From the NCBI GenBank assembly GCA_902774165.1, contig CACYHJ010000002.1:1-30984 (forward strand): DNA of 30,984 bases. The letters are read 5' to 3'. The translations under genes were made by a program, and so were the position numbers. Below, piece by piece: positions 1-8,741 of this stretch. The DNA comes from Oscillospiraceae bacterium. GTDB lineage: Bacteria; Bacillota; Clostridia; Oscillospirales; Acutalibacteraceae. Numbering within the stretch: position 1 is the stretch's first letter; each line of letters starts with the position of its first letter. The notes under the pieces are model-generated. The model was not told the origin of the DNA. It searched no databases and saw only the letters and a program-made list of their open reading frames with translations.

Positions 1-131
1 AATTATCTGTCGATATGCGCTTCGCGCTCGATATGTCGGCTGTGCCGACTCGATATGCCGCCTATGGCGGCTCGATATGCGTCGCAGGCGACGCAAGACA
101 GGGCGCAAGCGCCCCGATAAATCAGAATTTA
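1..131. repeat. Hairpin-array repeat, partial (copy 1)
   Basis: Five short perfect inverted repeats stand in a row: GCGC-TTC-GCGC (17-27), GTCGGC-TGT-GCCGAC (35-49), GCCGCC-TAT-GGCGGC (57-71), GCGTCGC-AG-GCGACGC (79-94) and GGGCGC-AA-GCGCCC (101-114). The first four are joined by the constant linker TCGATAT and the last two by AAGAC plus A. The array ends in TAAATCAGAATTTA (118-131). The same hairpins occur in the same order, on the opposite strand, in the left half of the element at 27033-27304. The window edge cuts this copy, so its other end is unknown. It lies just beyond the 3' end of the ATPase gene. No function is known to me. Confidence 0.85.
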
Positions 132-174
132 CAGCAAGCGCCCCGCCGGGAAACCCGGCGGGGCGCATTGCTGT
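131..174 (-). terminator. Long hairpin, probable terminator of the ATPase gene
   Basis: An ACAGCAA plus 13-bp GC-rich arm (131-150) pairs with its complement (154-174) around an AAA loop, with a single bulged base. It starts 16 nt past the ATPase stop codon. There is no clean U-tract on the minus strand, so it may act as a 3'-end stabiliser rather than a classical intrinsic terminator. Confidence 0.6.
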
Positions 175-190
175 ATTATACGATTGAAAC

Positions 191-2983
<2,793 letters not shown>

Positions 2984-3031
2984 TGCGACCTTCCTTTCTT
3001 TCCTGAGTGAGCGCGGCGCCGCCCGCTTTTG

Positions 3032-3156
3032 AAAAAAGACTCATGCAAGCCGCCGCCTGCATGAGTCTGGTTGTTTCATCCGAAGCCAAGCGGGCTTTTC
3101 CCGCTATGATGTTGACAATCGGAACACGCGACGCGTGCCAACTACTCCCCCATAGG
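3032..3156 (-). promoter_or_regulatory. yybP-ykoY manganese riboswitch with terminator platform
   Basis: Read on the minus strand, the ATPase leader holds GGGGAGTAG (3142-3150), GTCAACA (about 3110-3116), a GC-rich arm (GCGGGAAAAGCCCGC), GGCTTCGG and AGACTCAT, in the order and spacing of the yybP-ykoY class. A terminator follows at once: AGACTCATGCA (3058-3068) pairs with TGCATGAGTCT (3037-3047) over a 10-nt loop, then five more Ts. The leader start CCTATG (3151-3156) can pair with CATGCAGG (3056-3063), which overlaps the 5' arm of the terminator. Ligand-stabilised P1 would thus prevent termination and switch the pump on with Mn2+, as known for this class. The motif match is seen; the mechanism is inferred. 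Confidence 0.88.
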
Positions 3157-3164
3157 ATAATATA

Positions 3165-3194
3165 ATCATATCATACGCCGCGCGGGTTTGTCAA
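3165..3194 (-). promoter_or_regulatory. Sigma-A promoter of the riboswitch-ATPase unit
   Basis: TTGACA (3189-3194) and TATGAT (3165-3170) are separated by 18 bp on the minus strand. The expected start near 3157 lies right at the 5' edge of the riboswitch. Confidence 0.8.
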
Positions 3195-3370
3195 GATTTT
3201 TTTCCCGCATCAGCAGGATTCCGCCGCCCCCTTCACGACGCCTTGCCGAGGCGCGGGGAGCTTCCCGCAGGGACGAAGCATCCCCGCGCTCCGAAAAACC
3301 CGGACGAAATCATAACAAAATTTTATAGCTGCATAATAAAAAATTAATAGCATTTCGCGAAAATCTTTGT
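3195..3370. other. Intergenic region with an unexplained hairpin
   Basis: This lies between the divergent ATPase and mgtC promoters. It holds a strong inverted repeat: GCGCGGGGA plus GCTTC (3251-3264) pairs with GAAGC, a bulged A, and TCCCCGCGC (3275-3289). The part from 3300 on is AT-rich. No open reading frame with a ribosome site is seen. Confidence 0.5.
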
Positions 3371-3376
3371 TATAAT
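3368..3376 (+). promoter_or_regulatory. Extended -10 promoter of the mgtC-like gene
   Basis: TGT followed by TATAAT (3371-3376) gives an extended -10. No good -35 is seen 16-18 bp upstream. The predicted start leaves a leader of about 40 nt. Confidence 0.6.
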
Positions 3377-3420
3377 GAAGTTTGAACCTATAAGATAATT
3401 TTATAAATCAGGTGATTATT

Positions 3421-4185
3421 ATGTTCCTGCAGCTTCTTGCCGAAGCCCCCGTGAAAGAACCGTTCTTCGCATATCTTCTGAACCAGTTCTCCTTGCAGCA
3501 GACCGGGGACTTTTTTCTTCGGATGATCATTGCCTGCGTCTGCGGCGCAGGGATCGGCTTTGAGCGCAGCCGCCGCTTCAAGGGCGCGGGCCTGCGGACC
3601 CATATCATCGTCTGCTGCGGCGCGGCGCTGTTCATGATCGTTTCAAAATACGGCTTTGCGGATCTTTTCAGTTCGGCGGCGGAGGCGATCGTCGGCAGCC
3701 GCGGGACCGACCCCGCCCGTGTGGCGGCGCAGGTGGTCAGCGGCATCAGCTTTCTGGGCGCGGGCGTCATTTTCAAGAACCACGGCATGGTCAAGGGCCT
3801 TACCACCGCGGCGGGCCTGTGGGTGACCGCGGGGATCGGGCTCGCCGTCGGCGGCGGGCTTTACATCGTCGGTATTTTCGCGACGGTCCTTGTGGCGGTG
3901 CTGCAGATCGTGATGCATAAATTCCAGATCGGCGCGGACGCGTTCAACGCCTACCAGCTCCAGTTCACGGTGCGCGACTCCGAGGAGTTCCGGGCGTCCT
4001 TAAAAAAGAAGCTGGACGAATGGCGCGCCAACACCACCGACACGAAAATCGAGCACCGGGACGACGGCCGCGTGCTCTACGATATGACCGTGCGCACGAC
4101 AAAGGACCTGGAAATCGACGACATCCTCTCCTTCTTCGACAACGTAAAGGACGTTGAGAACCTGAACGTGGCGTCCATCCACTGA
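3421..4185 (+). CDS. MgtC/SapB family membrane protein
   Basis: A 254-residue inner-membrane protein. The N-terminal half holds hydrophobic segments with the family signatures GAGIGFERSRR, GLRTHIIVC, and QVVSGISFLGAGVIFK followed by GLTTAAGLWVTAGIGLAVGGG. The hydrophilic C-terminal third resembles the small ACT-like domain of longer MgtC relatives. MgtC proteins are linked to growth in low Mg2+ and, in Salmonella, to control of the F-type ATPase; the role here is not shown. The ATG at 3421 is chosen because AGGTGA (3410-3415) lies 5 nt upstream; an in-frame GTG at 3412 overlaps that ribosome site. It is divergent from the metal-pump gene and 27 nt upstream of a LysR regulator on the same strand. 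Confidence 0.9.
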   Translation: MFLQLLAEAPVKEPFFAYLLNQFSLQQTGDFFLRMIIACVCGAGIGFERSRRFKGAGLRTHIIVCCGAALFMIVSKYGFADLFSSAAEAIVGSRGTDPARVAAQVVSGISFLGAGVIFKNHGMVKGLTTAAGLWVTAGIGLAVGGGLYIVGIFATVLVAVLQIVMHKFQIGADAFNAYQLQFTVRDSEEFRASLKKKLDEWRANTTDTKIEHRDDGRVLYDMTVRTTKDLEIDDILSFFDNVKDVENLNVASIH

Positions 4186-4212
4186 CCGAACCTTGGAAAA
4201 TCCGGACCGGGG

Positions 4213-5136
4213 GTGACCCTTATTTTTGACGTAAGACTGCATTCCCTGCTCAAGGCGGTGGAAACCGGCAGCTATACCAAGGCCGCCAAGGAACTGAGCC
4301 TGACGCAGCCCGCCGTGAGCCAGCATATCCATTCGCTGGAGGCGGAGCTGGGCGTGAAAATTTTTGAATACACCAACAACCGGCTGTTCATCACCCGGGA
4401 GGGGGAGACCGTGGTCAAATACGCGACGCGGATTTTGTCGCTGGAAAACAACCTGCGCCGCCGTCTCGCCGACGACAAAATGCAGATCACGGTGCTTTCC
4501 ATCGGCATCACCCATACCTCCGAAAGCAATTCCATCATCGGCATGCTGGCGCGCTACGGCGAATACCGGAAGAACGTCAAGCTGAAGATCATTTCGGACA
4601 CCAACGAGAACCTGTGCCGGATGCTGAAAAATTACGAGATCGACATGGCGGTATCGGAAGGCACGATCAACGACCGGGCGCTGCGCAGCCTGCCGCTTGC
4701 CAGCGACAGCCTTGTGGCGGTCGTCCCGCCGGGGCACCCGCTCGCAAAAAGAAAAAGCGTCACGCTGGAGGACCTGAAGAACGAACGGCTGATTCTGCGG
4801 CTCTCCGGCTCCAGCACCCGATCTCTTTTCACCGCCGCGCTTTCGGCAAAGAATCTGTCGCTGGGCGATTTTGACGTCGTTCTGGAAATTGACAACGTCT
4901 CCGCGATCAAGGCGCTGGTCCGGCAGGAGATGGGCGTAACGATTCTCGCCCGCAGCACCTGCCTTGCGGACGCAGCGAAGAAAAAATTAGTGCTGCTGCC
5001 CATTGAGGACTGCGACATGGTGCGGGAGATCAACATCGTCCACCTGAAGGATTTCGAGCACGGGGATCTGGCGGACGATATCCTGCGGTTTTCCCGGGAG
5101 ATCACGGACGAGTCGCCGGAGCTTGGAGCGACGTGA
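4213..5136 (+). CDS. LysR family transcriptional regulator
   Basis: A 307-residue regulator of typical LysR length. The winged helix-turn-helix occupies roughly residues 5-65 (LKAVETGSYTKAAKEL, then LTQPAVSQHIHSLEAELG). A co-inducer-binding domain follows, with the usual DMAVSEG and GVTILAR segments. It starts with GTG, and the gap to the mgtC-like gene is 27 nt, so the two are probably co-transcribed. The ligand cannot be told from sequence. Many LysR proteins control a divergent or adjacent gene, so the mgtC-like gene is the first candidate target. Confidence 0.93.
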   Translation: MTLIFDVRLHSLLKAVETGSYTKAAKELSLTQPAVSQHIHSLEAELGVKIFEYTNNRLFITREGETVVKYATRILSLENNLRRRLADDKMQITVLSIGITHTSESNSIIGMLARYGEYRKNVKLKIISDTNENLCRMLKNYEIDMAVSEGTINDRALRSLPLASDSLVAVVPPGHPLAKRKSVTLEDLKNERLILRLSGSSTRSLFTAALSAKNLSLGDFDVVLEIDNVSAIKALVRQEMGVTILARSTCLADAAKKKLVLLPIEDCDMVREINIVHLKDFEHGDLADDILRFSREITDESPELGAT

Positions 5137-5164
5137 TGCGTTTTTCAGCCGTTCGCTGAGAAAC

Positions 5165-5469
5165 GGCAACGCGTTGCGTGATTCGTGATTCGTGATTCGT
5201 GATTCGTATGCGCCTGCGGCGCGAGTGCGGAGAGAGAGAAGGGGAAAAATCGATTCTCTTATCTCTCAAACAACCGGCAACGCGTTGCGTGATTCGTGAT
5301 TCGTATGCGCCTGCGGCGCGAGTGGGGAAAGAGAGAAAGGGAAAAATCGACTCTCTTATCTCTCAAACAACCGGCAATGAGTTGCGTGATTCGTGATTCG
5401 TATGCGCCTGCGGCGCGAGTGTGGAGAGAGAGAAGGGGAAAAATCGATTCTCTTATCTCTCAAACAACC
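5165..5469. repeat. Three tandem 97-bp repeats
   Basis: Units run 5165-5275, 5276-5372 and 5373-5469. Units 2 and 3 are exactly 97 bp; unit 1 is 111 bp because it carries four copies of the heptamer GTGATTC (5178-5205) where the others carry two. Each unit has a GCGCC-TGC-GGCGC mini-hairpin, a purine tract and ATCTCTCAAACAACC. As 97 is not a multiple of three and the unit 1 expansion adds 14 bp, the array is not a conserved protein repeat. It lies between the convergent lysR and GPH transporter genes. Confidence 0.95.
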
Positions 5470-5515
5470 AGCAACGAGCAACCAGCAACCAACAACCAGC
5501 AAACAGCAACCAACG
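5461..5515. repeat. Degenerate CAACCAG-type short repeat tract
   Basis: Directly after the third 97-bp unit, variants of CAACCAG, CAACGAG, CAAACAG and CAACCAA follow each other about every 7 nt. This looks like slippage expansion of the end of the repeat unit. The remaining bases to 5556 show nothing recognisable. Confidence 0.7.
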
Positions 5516-5556
5516 CGGAGCTCCGCGCAAAGGAACGGAACCCCGCGTAAATAAGA

Positions 5557-5590
5557 CGCCGCCGGCAAAAGCCGGCGGCGGATCTTTTTT
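5557..5590. terminator. Two-way terminator between lysR and the GPH transporter
   Basis: CGCCGCCGGC (5557-5566), an AAAA loop and GCCGGCGGCG (5571-5580) form a 10-bp stem. On the plus strand it is followed by GATC and six Ts, suiting the mgtC-lysR transcript; on the minus strand TCTTATTT follows, suiting the transporter gene that ends at 5600. Confidence 0.85.
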
Positions 5591-5599
5591 GCGTTCTTC

Positions 5600-7195
5600 T
5601 TATTTCTTGTGTTCGCCGACGGTCATCTGCTCTTTCGCGGCCTCGGCAATCGCGTCCGCGTCGCCGGAGGTGGCGATCTGCGCGATCTGTGCGCGGCGCG
5701 CCAGCAGCTCGGCGTACATCCGGTCTCTCGTCTCGCCCTGCAGGTCGTAGAACAGCATCGGGATAATGCACAGGATCGAGGTGAGCATCGGAACGCCCGA
5801 GAATATCGCGAAGATATAATACTGCACGCTGTCGCTCTGCTTCTCACCCTTGACGTAAAGGGTCTGGTCGTAGCCGATCAGCCTCTTGAGCCGCAGGGTG
5901 ATGGCGCTGGTAAAGATGCCGGCAAGTTTTTTCGCAAGGTCCTTCGCGACGCCGGTCATGGCCTCGGTGCGGTAGCCGTTGCGCCATTCGCAGTAATCCA
6001 TCGCCTCGTTGCGCATTTCGGTGGGGATCACGTTCCGGATGCCGTAAACCGCCATGAACGCCATCTCCCAGATCGCCAGGGCGATGCCCATCGGGACGAC
6101 CTTTTTATACATCCCGTGCTTCTTGCCGCCGATGGACCCGAACAGGAACAGCAGGAAGTAACCGAAATCGCCCACGTTGTTCGAGACGATATACAGCCAC
6201 TTGGTGGAGAATTTGCGCTTTGCCCAGGGCACGATCATATAGCCGAAGGGGTGAATGATCGCGCCGGGGATGCCGGTGATCATGCCCAGAGACGAAAAAT
6301 TCAGCACGTCGACAAAATAGTCGCCTTTGCTGCCGCCCAAGGAGAAGGAGCCGAGGATCTCGCTGAGGGTCATCAGAAGGATCGGCTTGTTGTTGATGAT
6401 GGACCGGATGCCCTGCATGATGCTGGGCCGCTCGATGGACTGCATCACGCGCTCTTTGGTGATCAGGTTGAACCAGAGGGACGCAAGGCCGCTGACAATG
6501 GAGGTTGTGAGGCCGAAGCCCACGTAGAGGTTCAAGTAAAGATCCTTCACGGTCTTGCCGGGGCCGGGCTTGAGGATGCTGTTGCCGATCAGGTCGATCA
6601 GCACCGTCATGATCTGTTCCGGCAGCTTTTCGCCCAGAAAGCCCGAGAAGAACTGCGCCACGGTGATCAGCCGCGTTCGGTCCACGGGGTGCGGCGTGAT
6701 GGTGGCGATCAGGCCGTTCTGCGCGATGGCCTGGAAGGTTCCCACTCCCTCCCGGATGATGCCAAGCGCCATAAAGGCGACGAACTTCGGGATGCTGAGC
6801 GCCGGCGCGTTGGGGAAGAAGACCGGAAGCAGCCAGTAAAGGCAGGTCAGGATCGTTCCGGGGCCGGCAAGCAGAACAAGATAGGGCTTGAATTTTCCCC
6901 ACCGGGTACGCGTTTTATCAACGATCGCGCCGGTAAAAATGTCGTTCACCACGTCCCAGATCCCGTTGATCACGGTAAAAATCTCCTGAAACCGCAGGTC
7001 GATCTGAAGGATATTTGTGACGAACCGTGAATTGTACGCGTTGATGTTGAAGGACTGCGCCATATCCCAGATCACATATCCGACAGTCTCTTTTCTGCCG
7101 ACGTATCGGCGGTTTTCCGCGATATAACTATGGCCTTCGGCGTCCGTAACCTGAACGTCGCCCGACACCTGCCCGTCTTTTTCGCTTTCCGCCAT
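5600..7195 (-). CDS. GPH-family (MFS) sugar:cation symporter
   Basis: A 531-residue polytopic transporter, a little longer than the usual 450-500. The GPH signature after TM2 is clear: GIWDVVNDIFTGAIVDKT then WGKFKPYLVL (about residues 78-107). A second hallmark, MDYCEWRNGYRTEAM, lies in the second half where GPH proteins have a conserved D-E-x-x-G-R pattern. The N-terminal ~35 residues are hydrophilic and the C-terminal ~50 are a charged tail rich in Ala. GPH members import glycosides, pentosides or hexuronides with Na+ or H+. No glycosidase or sugar-catabolism gene is adjacent, so the substrate is open. An AGGGAGG ribosome site precedes the ATG. Confidence 0.88.
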   Translation of the reverse strand: MAESEKDGQVSGDVQVTDAEGHSYIAENRRYVGRKETVGYVIWDMAQSFNINAYNSRFVTNILQIDLRFQEIFTVINGIWDVVNDIFTGAIVDKTRTRWGKFKPYLVLLAGPGTILTCLYWLLPVFFPNAPALSIPKFVAFMALGIIREGVGTFQAIAQNGLIATITPHPVDRTRLITVAQFFSGFLGEKLPEQIMTVLIDLIGNSILKPGPGKTVKDLYLNLYVGFGLTTSIVSGLASLWFNLITKERVMQSIERPSIMQGIRSIINNKPILLMTLSEILGSFSLGGSKGDYFVDVLNFSSLGMITGIPGAIIHPFGYMIVPWAKRKFSTKWLYIVSNNVGDFGYFLLFLFGSIGGKKHGMYKKVVPMGIALAIWEMAFMAVYGIRNVIPTEMRNEAMDYCEWRNGYRTEAMTGVAKDLAKKLAGIFTSAITLRLKRLIGYDQTLYVKGEKQSDSVQYYIFAIFSGVPMLTSILCIIPMLFYDLQGETRDRMYAELLARRAQIAQIATSGDADAIAEAAKEQMTVGEHKK

Positions 7196-7231
7196 GGTCC
7201 CGCCTCCCTGTATTTCATAATAATTATACTC

Positions 7232-7260
7232 ATGATATCATTTTTCGACGGCATTTGCAA
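7232..7260 (-). promoter_or_regulatory. Promoter of the GPH transporter
   Basis: On the minus strand TTGCAA (7255-7260) and TATCAT (7232-7237) are 17 bp apart, 37 bp upstream of the start codon. Confidence 0.65.
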
Positions 7261-7325
7261 TACGTCCCGCATATTTTTAGCATGAAAAAAATCCCGGATC
7301 TTTGACATTTCCTCCGCGGCCGCTC

Positions 7326-7354
7326 TTGACGGACGCCGCCGGAGAATATAAAAT
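7326..7354 (+). promoter_or_regulatory. Promoter of azlCD
   Basis: TTGACG (7326-7331) and TAAAAT (7349-7354) are 17 bp apart on the plus strand. A leader of about 75 nt precedes azlC. Confidence 0.65.
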
Positions 7355-7436
7355 AGAAACCGACGCGGCGCGCCGTCCGGCGGAGTCCTCTCCGGCCGGA
7401 GCCGTTTTACCGGAAAAAACGAACGGGAGCCTGCAT

Positions 7437-8159
7437 ATGAAAACGGAACACAGAAAAAACTATATCAAAGGCCTGAAGGACGGGATCCCGATCTTCCTCG
7501 GGTATTTCGCGGTCTCCCTTACCCTGGGGATCCACCTGCAGGAATACGGGCTGACGCCGCTGCAGGGCGTTCTGGCGAGCCTTACCAACCATACCTCCGC
7601 CGGGGAGCTGATCGGTTTTCAGACCATCGCCGCCGATTCCGGCTACTGGGTGCTGATCCTCGCGGAGATCGTCGCCAACGCCCGCTATCTGCTGATGAGC
7701 TTTGCGCTCAGCCAGAAGCTCGCCCCGAAAACGCCGGTCTGGCAGCGTCTGCTGATGGGCCACGGGATCACCGACGAGATTTTCAGCATCTCGGTTTCCG
7801 TTCCCGGGCGGCTGGACCCCTTTTACACCTACGGCGCCGTCACCGCCGCCCTGCCGGGCTGGACCGGCGGCACCTTCATCGGGGCGATTTTAGGCAACGT
7901 GCTGCCGCTGCGGTTCGTCAGCGCGCTGAGCGTGGGGCTTTACGGCATGTTTATCGCGGCGTTTATCCCGCCGATCAGAAAAGACCGGGTCATGGCGGGG
8001 CTGATCGCCGTCTGCTTTCTGCTCAGCTACCTGTTCCACCGGCTGCCGGCGTTTGATTTTATCGACGACGGGCTGAAGATTATCATTCTGACGGTTGTGA
8101 TCGCGTCCGCCGCGGCGCTGCTGTTTCCCCGGAAGGAGGCGCAGAGCGATGAAGCATAA
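7437..8159 (+). CDS. azlC: AzlC family branched-chain amino acid exporter, large subunit
   Basis: A 240-residue integral membrane protein. Family features include GLKDGIPIFLGYFAVSLTLGI at the start, where AzlC proteins have a G-x-P-x-x-x-G-Y segment, then AEIVANARYLLMSFALSQKL in the middle, and GITDEIFSISV. AzlC and AzlD together export branched-chain amino acids; homologues also accept other amino acids. The ATG at 7437 is preferred over an in-frame start at 7302, because the extra 45 residues are not membrane-like and overlap the promoter, and GGGAG lies 8 nt before 7437. The gene overlaps azlD by 11 bp, the usual coupling for this pair. Confidence 0.92.
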   Translation: MKTEHRKNYIKGLKDGIPIFLGYFAVSLTLGIHLQEYGLTPLQGVLASLTNHTSAGELIGFQTIAADSGYWVLILAEIVANARYLLMSFALSQKLAPKTPVWQRLLMGHGITDEIFSISVSVPGRLDPFYTYGAVTAALPGWTGGTFIGAILGNVLPLRFVSALSVGLYGMFIAAFIPPIRKDRVMAGLIAVCFLLSYLFHRLPAFDFIDDGLKIIILTVVIASAAALLFPRKEAQSDEA

Positions 8160-8472
8160 CGTCTACGTCTATATCTTTATATGCATGGCGCTGGTGACGT
8201 ATCTCATCCGCATCCTGCCGCTCACGCTGATCCGCAGGGAAATCAAAAACCGGTTCTTCCGCTCCTTCCTGTATTACGTCCCCTACGTGACGCTGGCGGT
8301 GATGACCTTCCCCGCGATTCTCGACGCGACGCAGAGCCCCGTCTCCGCCGCGCTTGCGCTGGTCGTCGCCTGTGTTGCCGCGTTTTTCGGCAGGGGGTTG
8401 TTCACCGTCGCCCTCTCCGGCTGCCTGACGGTTTTCGTCTCGGAACTGGTTTTGGATTATCTGATCAAATAA
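8149..8472 (+). CDS. azlD: AzlD family branched-chain amino acid exporter, small subunit
   Basis: A 107-residue, three-to-four-helix membrane protein of standard AzlD length. TYLIRILPLTLIRREIKNRFFRSF-like sequence is followed by YYVPYVTLAVMTFPAIL, matching the family pattern of an R-x-x-P helix followed by a Y-x-P-x-x-x-L-x-x-x-x-x-P-x-I helix. Its start lies inside the end of azlC, with GGAGG a few bases upstream, so the two subunits are translated together. It is the expected partner of AzlC in the exporter complex. Confidence 0.92.
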   Translation: MKHNVYVYIFICMALVTYLIRILPLTLIRREIKNRFFRSFLYYVPYVTLAVMTFPAILDATQSPVSAALALVVACVAAFFGRGLFTVALSGCLTVFVSELVLDYLIK

Positions 8473-8542
8473 TTGCCGGAAATTTCACAGATGTGCACAA
8501 AAGTTGCCGGTTTTTTCGATCAATTTCCTCTGTTTTTCAGGT

Positions 8543-8571
8543 TTTACTTTTTTTGACAAGTGTGGTATCCT
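8543..8571 (+). promoter_or_regulatory. Possible upstream promoter of the radical SAM leader
   Basis: TTTACT (8543-8548) lies 17 bp from TATCCT (8566-8571), which is preceded by TGG and so has an extended -10. It would start transcription just before the inverted repeat at 8590. A second extended -10, TGG-TATAAT, sits at 8668-8676. Confidence 0.4.
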
Positions 8572-8589
8572 ATAAAATGTATTATCGTA

Positions 8590-8715
8590 CGGTTCCGGCG
8601 TCGGGCGGATCAAAAATGACGGAAACCCCGCCAAAAATTACATCCGCCGCCGTTTTTTCACACGGCGTGGTATAATCTGCCCGATCTGTTCAGAATCAGA
8701 TCGTCACCGGAACCG
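8590..8715 (+). promoter_or_regulatory. Candidate structured leader RNA of the radical SAM gene
   Basis: CGGTTCCGG (8590-8598) is exactly complementary to CCGGAACCG (8707-8715) and would close a multibranch fold. Inside are GGCGGAT/ATCCGCC (8604-8610 with 8642-8648), followed by GCCG and six Ts, and CGATCTG/CAGATCG (8682-8688 with 8697-8703) with an 8-nt loop. The outer 3' arm ends 13 nt before the ribosome site. It matches no riboswitch class that I recognise. The first hairpin with its T-run could instead simply be the azlCD terminator. Confidence 0.35.
8668..8676 (+). promoter_or_regulatory. Extended -10 element before the radical SAM gene
   Basis: TGG followed by TATAAT (8671-8676). No convincing -35 is seen. 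If used, it gives a leader of about 60 nt and bypasses most of the inverted-repeat region. Confidence 0.5.
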
Positions 8716-8741
8716 AAAATCTGCCGCGAAGGAGGATCACG

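Noticed and set aside
3412..3420. GTG at 3412 as the start of the mgtC-like gene
   Set aside because: It overlaps the AGGTGA ribosome site that is well placed for the ATG at 3421.
5165..5469. CRISPR array
   Set aside because: Units of 97 bp follow one another with no unique spacers, and no cas gene is present.
5199..5550. Short open frames across the 97-bp repeats as a small repeat protein
   Set aside because: The unit is not a multiple of three, so each copy is read in a different frame; there is no ribosome site.
5609..7030. 473-codon plus-strand open frame opposite the GPH transporter
   Set aside because: His/Asp/Gly-rich shadow composition, while the minus strand encodes a clear membrane transporter with a promoter and ribosome site.
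7302..7436. N-terminal extension of azlC from 7302
   Set aside because: It covers the predicted promoter and encodes a non-conserved hydrophilic stretch; the ATG at 7437 has a ribosome site.
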